Below are positions 1 through 5,589 of a stretch of DNA of 7,266 nt, piece by piece. The stretch is from JBOHHM01 sp050725495 (GTDB lineage Bacteria > Pseudomonadota > Gammaproteobacteria > Burkholderiales > Burkholderiaceae_C), in contig JBOHHM010000004.1 in NCBI GenBank assembly GCA_050725495.1, positions 1-7,266 of the forward strand. The letters are read 5' to 3'. The notes below the pieces were generated by a model. It did not search any database. It was not told the DNA's origin and saw only the letters and a list, made by a program, of their open reading frames with translations. Made by a program: the position numbers and the translations under genes. Each line of letters starts with the position of its first letter. Within the stretch, counting starts at the first letter, position 1.

Positions 1-575
1 ATGGTGACGCCCTGGGCCGAGACGTCGCGCACGACTTCGAAGATCTTGTCGACCATGATGGGGCTCAGGCCCATCGACGGCTCGTCGAGCAGCAGCACCT
101 TGGGGCGGCTCATGAGCGCGCGGCCCATGGCCAGCATTTGCTGCTCGCCGCCCGACATGGTGCCGGCCAGCTGGTCCTTGCGCTCCTTCAGGCGCGGGAA
201 GATGGTGAACACCTTCTCCATGTCCATGGCAATTTCCGGCTTGTCGTCGCGGATGTAGGCGCCCATCAGCAGGTTTTCGGTGATGCTCATGCGGGTGAAC
301 ACGCCGCGGCCTTCGGGCACCATGGCCAGGCCGTGCTTGACCAGGTCCCAGGAGCCCTTGCCCTTGATGCTCTGGCCCAGGAATTCGATGTCGCCATCGG
401 CCAGGGCCAGCGAGCCGGTGATGGCTTTCATGGTGGTGGTCTTACCGGCGCCGTTGGAGCCGATCAGCGAGACCAGCTCGCCTTCGCGCACTTCAAAATC
501 CACGCCCTTCACCGCCTGGATGCCACCGTAGGCGACCTTCAGGCCGCTGACTTTCAAAAGCGTCTTGTTTGCCAT
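1..575 (-). CDS. livF: LivF, branched-chain amino acid ABC transporter ATP-binding protein (3' end outside window)
   Basis: One of the two cytoplasmic ATPases that power high-affinity uptake of leucine, isoleucine and valine. The window holds the first 191 codons of a family usually about 235 residues long, so the C-terminus and H-loop histidine lie beyond position 1. Visible parts in order: Walker A GSNGAGKT at residues 39-46, the LivF-typical VPEGRGVF at 86-93 where other ABC proteins carry the Q-loop, signature SGGEQ at 141-145, and Walker B VLLLDEP at 160-166. The start is the ATG at 573-575. AGGAGAA (minus strand, 581-587) lies 5 nt upstream, and the stop of livG is 15 nt away, so livF is the fourth gene of a livHMGF operon. 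The VPEGR motif favours LivF over LivG or another ABC ATPase. The true substrate range is inferred from the family; related systems also carry amides or aromatic acids. Confidence 0.95.
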   Translation of the reverse strand, partial: MANKTLLKVSGLKVAYGGIQAVKGVDFEVREGELVSLIGSNGAGKTTTMKAITGSLALADGDIEFLGQSIKGKGSWDLVKHGLAMVPEGRGVFTRMSITENLLMGAYIRDDKPEIAMDMEKVFTIFPRLKERKDQLAGTMSGGEQQMLAMGRALMSRPKVLLLDEPSMGLSPIMVDKIFEVVRDVSAQGVT

Positions 576-590
576 TGCTGTTCTCCTGGC

Positions 591-1361
591 TCAGTGGCCA
601 CCGGTGCCGAGGTAGGCCTCGATCACCTTCTGGTTCTTCTGCACTTCGGCCGGGTTGCCCTCGGCAATCTGCTTCCCGTAGTCGAGCACGGTCACGCGGT
701 CGCACAGGCCCATGACGAGTTTGACGTCGTGCTCGATCAGCAGGATGGTGCGGTTGTCGTTGCGGATGCGGTCGATCAGCTCGCGCAGCTGCACCTTCTC
801 GGTGGCGTTCATGCCGGCGGCGGGCTCGTCCAGCGCGATCAGCTGCGGATCGGTGGCCAGGGCCCGGGCGATTTCGAGGCGGCGCTGGTCGCCATAGGAC
901 AGGGTGCGGGCTTTGAAATCGGCGTATTTGCCGATGCCCACGTAGTCCAGCAGCTCCTGGGCGCGCTTGGCGATGGCGGCCTCCTCGGCCTTGAAGCCGG
1001 GGGTGCGGAAGACGGCGCCGAACAGGCCCGAGCCGGTGCGGATGTGGCGGCCCACCATCACGTTTTCCAGCGCCGTCATTTCGGCGAACAGGCGGATGTT
1101 CTGGAAGGTGCGCGCGATGCCGGCCTTGGCCACTTCATGCACGGCGGTCGGCTGGTAGGGCTGGCCGGCCAGCTCGAAGCTGCCGCTGTCGGGCGTGTAC
1201 AGGCCGGTGATGACGTTGAAAAACGTGGTCTTGCCGGCGCCGTTGGGGCCGATCAGGCCATAGACCTGGCCGCGTTCGATGGTGATGCCCACATCGCTGA
1301 GGGCCTGCAGGCCACCGAAACGCTTGGAAATGCCGGCGACTTTGAGTACGGTATCTGTCAT
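591..1361 (-). CDS. livG: LivG, branched-chain amino acid ABC transporter ATP-binding protein
   Basis: Second ATPase of the branched-chain amino acid importer, expected to pair with LivF under the LivH/LivM membrane channel. It has 256 residues, a normal family length, and is complete. Visible motifs: Walker A GPNGAGKT at 38-45, Q-loop RTFQNIRLF at 84-92 (Gln87), signature LSYGDQ at 154-159 followed by RRLEIARAL, Walker B LIALDEP at 174-180, and H-loop LLIEHD with His211. LSYGDQ in place of LSGGQ is usual for LivG. The ATG at 1359-1361 is chosen because AAGGAGAG lies just upstream and the protein then begins MTDTVLKV, as homologues do. An upstream in-frame ATG at 1397 would add 12 unlike residues and overlap livM. 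The gap to the livM stop is 10 nt, which suggests coupled translation. Confidence 0.96.
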   Translation of the reverse strand: MTDTVLKVAGISKRFGGLQALSDVGITIERGQVYGLIGPNGAGKTTFFNVITGLYTPDSGSFELAGQPYQPTAVHEVAKAGIARTFQNIRLFAEMTALENVMVGRHIRTGSGLFGAVFRTPGFKAEEAAIAKRAQELLDYVGIGKYADFKARTLSYGDQRRLEIARALATDPQLIALDEPAAGMNATEKVQLRELIDRIRNDNRTILLIEHDVKLVMGLCDRVTVLDYGKQIAEGNPAEVQKNQKVIEAYLGTGGH

Positions 1362-1365
1362 GTCG

Positions 1366-1373
1366 CTCTCCTT
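1366..1373 (-). promoter_or_regulatory. livG ribosome binding site overlapping the livM stop
   Basis: AAGGAGAG on the minus strand has its AGGAG core 6 nt from the livG ATG and shares bases with the livM TAA at 1372-1374. A ribosome ending livM would cover this site, so livG translation may be coupled to livM. The site decides the livG start in favour of 1361 over 1397. Confidence 0.8.
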
Positions 1374-2448
1374 ACTTCTTCGCCAGTGCCTTGCCATGCT
1401 CGGGCGAGGGCCACAGGCCGCGCGGGCGCAGCAGCATGACGATGATCATGGCCAGCGCAATCAGCAGCTGGCGCAGGATGGCGGAGTCGAGCCGGCCGCC
1501 GGTCATGGCCTGCAGCGGGCCGGCGACGTAGCGCAGCACCTCGGGCAGCGCCGAGAGCAGCACCGCGCCCAGAATCACACCGGGCAGGTGGCCGACGCCG
1601 CCCAGCACGACCATGGCGACGATCATCACCGACTCCATCAGGCTGAAGGACTCGGGCGAGACAAAGCCCTGGAACGCGCCGAACATCGCACCTGAGACGC
1701 CGCCGAAGGTAGCGCCCATGCCAAAGGCGAGCAGCTTCATGTTGCGGGTGTTGATGCCCATGGCCTTGGCGGCAATTTCGTCTTCGCGAATCGCCATCCA
1801 GGCGCGACCGATGCGCGAGACCTCGAGCCGGTGGCAGATGATGATGCTGATCGTGACCAGCGCGAGGAACAGGTAGTAGTAGAGGCTGACCGAGGCGAGC
1901 TCGAAACCGCCAATGCTCAGCGGCTTGCCCAGATTCAAGCCGAAGAACTTGATCGAGTCGATCTGGTTCAGACCCTTGGGGCCGTTGGTGATGTTGACCG
2001 GGTGGTCCAGGTTGTTGAGGAACACGCGGATGATTTCACCAAAGCCCAGCGTCACGATGGCCAGGTAGTCGCCGCGCAGCTTGAGCGTGGGCGTGCCCAA
2101 CAGGACGCCGAAAAACCCGGCCAGCCCGGCGCCCAGCGGGATCACGATCCACAGCGGCGTGTGCAAGCCGCTGGGAAACATGGCCGCGAACGCAGCGAAG
2201 GTCTCCGACAGATGGGGCGACGCCATCAGGCCGAACATGTAGGCCCCGATCGCGAAGAAGGCCACATAGCCCAAGTCGAGCAGGCCGGCGTAGCCGACCA
2301 CGATGTTCAGGCCCAGGGCCAGCAGCACATAGAGCAGGGCCACGTCGGCGATGCGCACCCAGGCGCTGCCAAAGCCCTGCAGGATCAGCGGCAGGATCAG
2401 CAAGGCTGCGGCCGCGACCAGAGTAGTAAGCAGTTTGTTCTGTTTCAT
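1372..2448 (-). CDS. livM: LivM, branched-chain amino acid ABC transporter permease
   Basis: Inner-membrane permease that forms the substrate channel together with LivH. It has 358 residues and is strongly hydrophobic with multiple membrane segments, beginning with one at about 8-26. Conserved LivM blocks are visible: LGLNIVVGYAGLLDLG at 45-60, LRGDYLAIVTLGFGEIIR at 124-141, and the cytoplasmic coupling loop GRAWMAIREDEIAAKAMGI at 214-232, which contacts the ATPases. The C-terminus ends in the usual RPRGLWP stretch and a basic tail. The ATG at 2446-2448 is preceded by AGGAGAA 4 nt upstream. A longer in-frame start at 2478 would overlap livH and lacks support. Members of this family can carry urea, amides or aromatic acids, so the substrate is inferred from family resemblance and operon context. 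Confidence 0.95.
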   Translation of the reverse strand: MKQNKLLTTLVAAAALLILPLILQGFGSAWVRIADVALLYVLLALGLNIVVGYAGLLDLGYVAFFAIGAYMFGLMASPHLSETFAAFAAMFPSGLHTPLWIVIPLGAGLAGFFGVLLGTPTLKLRGDYLAIVTLGFGEIIRVFLNNLDHPVNITNGPKGLNQIDSIKFFGLNLGKPLSIGGFELASVSLYYYLFLALVTISIIICHRLEVSRIGRAWMAIREDEIAAKAMGINTRNMKLLAFGMGATFGGVSGAMFGAFQGFVSPESFSLMESVMIVAMVVLGGVGHLPGVILGAVLLSALPEVLRYVAGPLQAMTGGRLDSAILRQLLIALAMIIVMLLRPRGLWPSPEHGKALAKK

Positions 2449-2452
2449 GGGG

Positions 2453-2459
2453 TTCTCCT
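2453..2459 (-). promoter_or_regulatory. livM ribosome binding site touching the livH stop
   Basis: AGGAGAA on the minus strand, with its AGGAG core 6 nt from the livM ATG, shares a base with the livH TGA at 2459-2461. The arrangement matches the livM/livG junction and points to translational coupling. It supports 2448 over 2478 as the livM start. Confidence 0.8.
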
Positions 2460-3388
2460 CAAGCGCGGTCCGCCACACGCTCGCCCAGCAGGCCCGAGGG
2501 TCGCAGCGTGAGCATGCCGATCAGCACGATGAAGGCGAAGATGTCGGAGTAGTGGCTGCCCAGCACGCCGCCCGTGAGCGCGCCGATATAGCCCGAGCCG
2601 ATCGACTCGATCAGCCCCAGCAAGATGCCGCCGACCACGGCCCCAGCCAGGTTGCCGATGCCGCCGAACACCGCGGCGGTGAAGGCTTTGAGGCCGGGCA
2701 GAAAGCCCATGGTGTGCTGCGCCGTGCCGTAGTTGGACGCATACATGATGCCGGCGATGGCGGCCAAGATCGCGCCGATGATGAAGGTGGCGGAAATCAC
2801 CATGTCGGGCCTCACACCCATCAGGCCCGCGACCCGCGGGTTCTCGGCCGTGGCGCGCATGGCGCGGCCGAGCTTGGTGTAGTTCACCAGGTACATCAGC
2901 ACGGCCAGCGAGACCGCCGTGAAGCCCAGAATCATGATCTGGGTGGGCGTGATGACCGCGCCGCCAATGTTGAACGGGGTGCTTGGCAGCAGCGTGGGAT
3001 AGGGCTTGTAATTCGGCTTCCAGATGATCATGGCCAGCGTCTGCAGCAGGATGGACATGCCGATAGCGGTGATCAGCGGCGCCAGCTTGGGGCTGTTGCG
3101 CAGCGGCCGGTAGGCCACTTTCTCGATCACGAAGTTCAGCGCCGCAGCCACCACGCAGGCAATGAGCATGGCAATGATCAGGATGATCCAGCCGGGTGCG
3201 CCGGGCATGGCGTCCTGCATCAGGCCGATGATGGTCCAGCTGGTCAGCGCGCCGACCATCAGGACTTCCCCGTGTGCAAAGTTGATGAGGTTGATGATGC
3301 CGTACACCATGGTGTAGCCCAAGGCGACCAAGGCATACATGCTGCCCAATACCAGACCGTTGATGATCTGCTGCAGCAAGATTTCCAT
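2459..3388 (-). CDS. livH: LivH, branched-chain amino acid ABC transporter permease
   Basis: First gene of the importer operon and partner permease of LivM in the inner membrane. It has 309 residues, a normal length for LivH. It opens MEILLQQIINGLVLGSMYAL, with a membrane segment at once and no cleaved signal. The LivH hallmark GYTMVYGIINLINFAHGE is at 24-41, YRPLRNSPKLAPLITAIG is at 93-110, and the ATPase-coupling loop GRAMRATAENPRVAGLMGV is at 174-192. The last hydrophobic segment is followed by LRPSGLLGERV. The start at 3386-3388 has GGAG about 9 nt upstream, a little farther than for the downstream genes. No substrate-binding protein gene adjoins it on the upstream side. Function is assigned by family and by the complete HMGF order. 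Confidence 0.95.
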   Translation of the reverse strand: MEILLQQIINGLVLGSMYALVALGYTMVYGIINLINFAHGEVLMVGALTSWTIIGLMQDAMPGAPGWIILIIAMLIACVVAAALNFVIEKVAYRPLRNSPKLAPLITAIGMSILLQTLAMIIWKPNYKPYPTLLPSTPFNIGGAVITPTQIMILGFTAVSLAVLMYLVNYTKLGRAMRATAENPRVAGLMGVRPDMVISATFIIGAILAAIAGIMYASNYGTAQHTMGFLPGLKAFTAAVFGGIGNLAGAVVGGILLGLIESIGSGYIGALTGGVLGSHYSDIFAFIVLIGMLTLRPSGLLGERVADRA

Positions 3389-3499
3389 AAAAAGATTCTC
3401 CGTTTTGTGACCGGTCCATCAGCCAAGTGACATCCGCCCGAACGGCAAAAACCGTTTGATCAGCGACTCGGGCCTTATGGGCTCAATCCGTCAGCTAGC

Positions 3500-3534
3500 A
3501 AAAAACCCGCCAGTGCACAGTCGATGGCGGGTTT
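3500..3534 (-). terminator. Rho-independent terminator, or attenuator ahead of livH
   Basis: Inverted repeat AAACCCGCCA (3503-3512) and TGGCGGGTTT (3525-3534) around a 12-nt loop. On the minus strand the stem is followed by a run of six T (3505-3500), the classic terminator form; on the plus strand there is no T run after the stem. It points toward livH, 111 nt before its start, so it either ends transcription coming from acdS or acts as a leader terminator for the liv operon. Confidence 0.8.
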
Positions 3535-3543
3535 GTGGACGGG

Positions 3544-3571
3544 ATTGTAGCGACGGTTGAGGGGCTCCCAA
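3544..3571 (-). promoter_or_regulatory. possible sigma70 promoter directed toward livH
   Basis: On the minus strand, TTGGGA (3571-3566, 4 of 6 matches to TTGACA) and TACAAT (3549-3544, 5 of 6 matches to TATAAT) are separated by 16 bp. Transcription would begin near 3537, immediately before the terminator hairpin, so the RNA would either stop after about 40 nt or read through into livH. This is a consensus match only and could be chance. Confidence 0.35.
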
Positions 3572-3575
3572 GACA

Positions 3576-3596
3576 GGGTTTGCCGGGGGTTTTCCC
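3576..3596. promoter_or_regulatory. tandem GGGTTT(G/T)CC repeats, possible activator site
   Basis: GGGTTTGCC at 3576-3584 is followed by GGGTTTTCCC at 3587-3596. The two copies start 11 bp apart, about one helical turn, so both would face the same side of the DNA. They lie directly upstream of the candidate -35 element at 3566-3571, where an activator often binds. The binding protein is unknown. Confidence 0.3.
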
Positions 3597-3674
3597 TCTA
3601 TATCAGTGGCGATTACCGATTTTTGAAGTTAATTAGTTTTTCTTATGAAGCCGGATTTTTTGTATGTTAACTTA

Positions 3675-3838
3675 TTACTCAGCAGTCCAAAATGAGGGCG
3701 GCGCCACCCACGCTGTCATTCTGAGCAACGCGAAGAATCTTGCCGGTATGCCCAGATCCTTCGCGGAGCCTGTCCTGAGCGCAGTCGAAGGGCTCAGGAT
3801 GACAAAGCATGTCGCACTGCGTTCGGACTGCTGAGTAA
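3675..3838. repeat. MITE-like nested palindromic element
   Basis: A 164-bp segment bounded by 14-bp perfect terminal inverted repeats, TTACTCAGCAGTCC (3675-3688) and GGACTGCTGAGTAA (3825-3838). Inside lies a second, imperfect inverted pair, TGTCATTCTGAGC (3714-3726) and GCTCAGGATGACA (3792-3804). Within that are two smaller hairpins: CGAAGAATCT (3731-3740) with AGATCCTTCG (3754-3763), and CCTGAGC (3774-3780) with GCTCAGG (3792-3798). Each end can be read as TA followed by CTCAG, so a TA target duplication as left by IS630/mariner-type transposases is possible. No coding capacity is present, so it would be non-autonomous. The inner TGTCAT...CTGAGC...CGAAG(G/A)ATCT units resemble a dispersed intergenic repeat I recall from many bacterial genomes. 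It lies 30 bp after the acdS stop and may also serve as its terminator. Confidence 0.6.
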
Positions 3839-3868
3839 ATGCCCAGTCAAAGGCGTCGCCGCCCCTGG

Positions 3869-4897
3869 CTAGCCGTTGCGAAACAGGAAGCTGTAGGCAT
3901 TGAGCGCGGGAACGCCGCCCAGGTGGGCATACAAGACTTTGGAGCCCTCAGGGAACTCGCCACGCCGGACCCTGTCGATCATGCCCTGCATCGATTTGCC
4001 CTCGTACACCGGGTCGGTCAACATCCCTTCCTGGCGCGCGCACAGGCGGATGGCTTCGAGCGTGCCCTCGGACGGCAGGCCGTACTCGGGGCCGCTGTAG
4101 CGCTCATCGAGCACCACGTCGTTCTCCGTGATCCCGCGCCCCAGCTCGACGAGCTCGGCCGTGTGCCGGGCGATGCGCAGGATCTGCTCGCGCGTCTGCG
4201 CAGGCTTGGCCGAGGCGTCGATGCCGATCACGCGGTCGGCGCGGTCGTCCGCCGCGAAGCCGACCACCATGCCGGCCTGCGTGCTTCCTGTGACGGAGCA
4301 GACCACGATGTAGTCGAACTTGAACCCAAGCTCGGCCTCCTGCTGGCGGACTTCTTCAGCGAAGCCGACAAAGCCGAGGCCACCGAGCGGATGCTCCGAG
4401 CAACCGGCGGGGATGGGAAAGGGCCTGCCGCCGGCCTTGCGCACGTCCTCCAGGGCCTGCTCCCAGCTCGGTCGGATGCCGATGTCGAAGCCGGCGCTGT
4501 CCAGCGTCACCTGCGCGCCCAGGATACGCGACATCTCGATGTTGCCGACGCGGTCGTAGACGGCGTCGGAATAGTTGACCCAGTTTTCCTGCACCAGCAC
4601 GCACTTGAGGCCCAAGTGCGCCGCCACCGCCGCAACCTGGCGCGTCTGGTTCGACTGGATGCCGCCGATGGACACCAGCGTGTCGCAGCCCTGGGCGAGC
4701 GCCTCGGGGATCAGGTACTCCAGCTTGCGCGTCTTGTTGCCGCCAAAGGCCAGGCCGCTGTTGCAGTCCTCGCGCTTGGCGTAGAGCTCGACCTTGCCGC
4801 CCAGGTGCGCGCTCAGCCGCTTCAGCGGCTGGATCGGGGTGGGTCCGAACGTCAGGGGGTGTTTCGGAAATTTCTGCAGGTTCAGCTTCGCTTGCAT
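3869..4897 (-). CDS. acdS: AcdS, 1-aminocyclopropane-1-carboxylate (ACC) deaminase
   Basis: Cytoplasmic PLP enzyme (tryptophan synthase beta-like fold) that converts ACC, the precursor of plant ethylene, to 2-oxobutanoate and ammonia. It has 342 residues against 338 in the Pseudomonas enzyme, with near colinear sequence from NLQKFP onward. Visible active-site residues: the PLP lysine Lys55 in GGNKTRK, Ser82 in GGIQSNQTRQ, Tyr272 in GPEYGLP, and Tyr298 in DPVYEGKSM. Glu299 and Leu326 (YAHLGG) match Glu295 and Leu322 of the Pseudomonas enzyme, the pair known to separate true ACC deaminase from D-cysteine desulfhydrase-like relatives. The ATG at 4895-4897 is chosen because it best matches the family N-terminus and has AGGA about 9 nt upstream. 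In-frame ATGs at 4960 and 5065 would add residues unlike homologues. It is divergent from acdR, which probably controls it. Confidence 0.95.
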   Translation of the reverse strand: MQAKLNLQKFPKHPLTFGPTPIQPLKRLSAHLGGKVELYAKREDCNSGLAFGGNKTRKLEYLIPEALAQGCDTLVSIGGIQSNQTRQVAAVAAHLGLKCVLVQENWVNYSDAVYDRVGNIEMSRILGAQVTLDSAGFDIGIRPSWEQALEDVRKAGGRPFPIPAGCSEHPLGGLGFVGFAEEVRQQEAELGFKFDYIVVCSVTGSTQAGMVVGFAADDRADRVIGIDASAKPAQTREQILRIARHTAELVELGRGITENDVVLDERYSGPEYGLPSEGTLEAIRLCARQEGMLTDPVYEGKSMQGMIDRVRRGEFPEGSKVLYAHLGGVPALNAYSFLFRNG

Positions 4898-5023
4898 CGC
4901 ACGTTCATCCTGTTGGAGCGTCGGCGCCCAGGCTGCAATCGACGCGGAAAGAGAGGGCATGGTTGAAATCCGTTTGCAGCACAGGCCAAATCGTAGGCAG
5001 ATGGGCTTGGAATGAATTGCATG

Positions 5024-5037
5024 TTGATTCGCATCAA
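5024..5037. promoter_or_regulatory. FNR/Anr-type box
   Basis: TTGAT TCGC ATCAA is a perfect match to the FNR-family consensus TTGAT-N4-ATCAA and extends by one G/C pair to a 6-bp arm on each side. Its centre is about 133 bp before the acdS ATG and about 76 bp before the acdR ATG. The position suggests oxygen-responsive control of one or both genes. Which promoter it acts on cannot be decided from the sequence. Confidence 0.65.
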
Positions 5038-5066
5038 CGGACAATTGGATTCTGTTTGAGCACAAT

Positions 5067-5080
5067 ATTCGAATTAATTC
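5067..5080. promoter_or_regulatory. AT-rich overlapping palindromes, candidate AcdR operator
   Basis: ATTCGAAT (5067-5074) and GAATTAATTC (5071-5080) are perfect palindromes that share four bases, placed 26-40 bp before the acdR start. Lrp/AsnC proteins bind AT-rich, weakly palindromic sites, often in their own promoter, so this is the best candidate for autoregulation and control of divergent acdS. It does not match the E. coli Lrp consensus closely. Confidence 0.4.
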
Positions 5081-5106
5081 TGTAGTTTTATGATTTCGAG
5101 CAATCT

Positions 5107-5589
5107 ATGAAAGTTTCCCCAATGACGGCGCCGGCGCTCGACCGGATCGACCGCAAGCTGCTGCGCCTGCTTCAGGAAGACGCCTCGGTGCCCAATATCG
5201 AGTTGGCCGAGAAGACGAATCTGAGCCCGCCCGCCTGCTCCAGGCGGGTGGCAAGGCTCAAGCAGCTGGGCTTTGTACGCCGCACGGTGGCGCTGGTGAA
5301 CCCGCGCGCGCTGGGCTACAACGGCCTGGTGATCATCGGCGTGGTGCTGGACCGTTCCACGCCCGACTCGTTCGCCGCGTTTGAGAAAGCGGTGTCGGGC
5401 GTGACGGGTTGCCTTGAAGTGCAACTGGTCACCGGCGAGTTCGACTACTTCGTCAAGCTGCGGATCCAAAGCATCGACTCGTTCAACGAGTTGCACGCGG
5501 CGCAGCTGATCAGGCTACCGGGCGTGCGGCAGGTCCGCACCTTCGTGTGCCTGAAGGAAGTTTTTGAGACGACGAAGATTCCGGTTTAG
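5107..5589 (+). CDS. acdR: AcdR, Lrp/AsnC-family regulator of ACC deaminase
   Basis: DNA-binding regulator, 160 residues, the usual length for the Lrp/AsnC family. The N-terminal part (about 11-60) is the AsnC-type winged helix: LDRIDRKLLRLLQEDA, then the helix-turn-helix at roughly 31-51 (IELAEKTNLSPPACSRRVARL). Residues about 72-150 form the ligand-sensing RAM domain, with the family motif VTGEFDYFVKLRI. Its divergence from acdS is the standard acdR-acdS arrangement, which supports the symbol. In studied strains this protein activates acdS when ACC is present and leucine opposes it; the same behaviour here is inferred. The first ATG is kept because a weak GAG lies 6 nt upstream, while the ATG five codons later has no ribosome binding site. 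Its TAG interlocks with the rarA stop on the other strand. Confidence 0.9.
   Translation: MKVSPMTAPALDRIDRKLLRLLQEDASVPNIELAEKTNLSPPACSRRVARLKQLGFVRRTVALVNPRALGYNGLVIIGVVLDRSTPDSFAAFEKAVSGVTGCLEVQLVTGEFDYFVKLRIQSIDSFNELHAAQLIRLPGVRQVRTFVCLKEVFETTKIPV

Larger units (their letters stand above)
3389..3868. other. gene-free region between livH and acdS
   Basis: This 480-bp stretch has no credible reading frame on either strand. From livH outward it holds the livH leader with a small inverted repeat (AACGG at 3441-3445, CCGTT at 3452-3456), a minus-strand terminator, a possible minus-strand promoter with tandem GGGTTT repeats, an AT-rich tract at about 3615-3677 clearly richer in A+T than the neighbouring genes, and the large nested palindrome at 3675-3838. 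The last 30 bp before the acdS stop show nothing distinct. Confidence 0.8.
4898..5106. promoter_or_regulatory. acdS-acdR divergent control region
   Basis: These 209 bp separate two divergent start codons and must hold both promoters. The half near acdR (about 5015-5106) is markedly richer in A+T than the flanking genes and contains an FNR-type box, an AT-rich palindrome and a direct repeat ATTCTGT (5049-5055 and 5077-5083). No convincing sigma70 pair was found; CACAAT at 5061-5066 is one possible -10 for acdR. From memory, the acdS regulatory region of the plant-growth-promoting strain UW4 carries Lrp (AcdR), FNR and CRP sites, which this layout resembles. No convincing CRP site was seen here. 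Confidence 0.6.

Noticed and set aside
138..1439. Long plus-strand open frame of 433 codons opposite livF and livG
   Set aside because: It is rich in Ala, Gly, His, Asp and Gln without domain structure, typical of the antisense of GC-rich genes, and it crosses two clearly recognised ATPase genes.
2445..3419. Minus-strand open frame of 324 codons overlapping livH in another frame
   Set aside because: It is a His/Arg/Gly-rich frameshifted reading of livH, which itself has full family motifs.
2351..3430. Long plus-strand open frame of 359 codons opposite livH
   Set aside because: Composition is dominated by Asp, His, Gln, Arg and Ala with no recognisable motif. It mirrors the livH codons and is best read as an antisense shadow.
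3714..3804. CRISPR-like or tRNA-like structure in the palindromic region
   Set aside because: There are no regularly spaced direct repeats and no cloverleaf; the symmetry is inverted and nested, which fits a palindromic repeat element.
3869..4897. D-cysteine desulfhydrase in place of ACC deaminase
   Set aside because: The residues corresponding to Glu295 and Leu322 of the Pseudomonas ACC deaminase are present (Glu299, Leu326), and the whole protein aligns without gaps to that enzyme as I recall it.
3839..4966. Plus-strand open frame of 375 codons opposite acdS
   Set aside because: It lies antisense to a gene with all ACC deaminase active-site residues, and its own composition is shadow-like.
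5051..5066. CRP-like site in the acdS-acdR spacer
   Set aside because: Only TGT-N6-ACA is present, without the GA/TC bases and 16-bp span of a CRP site.
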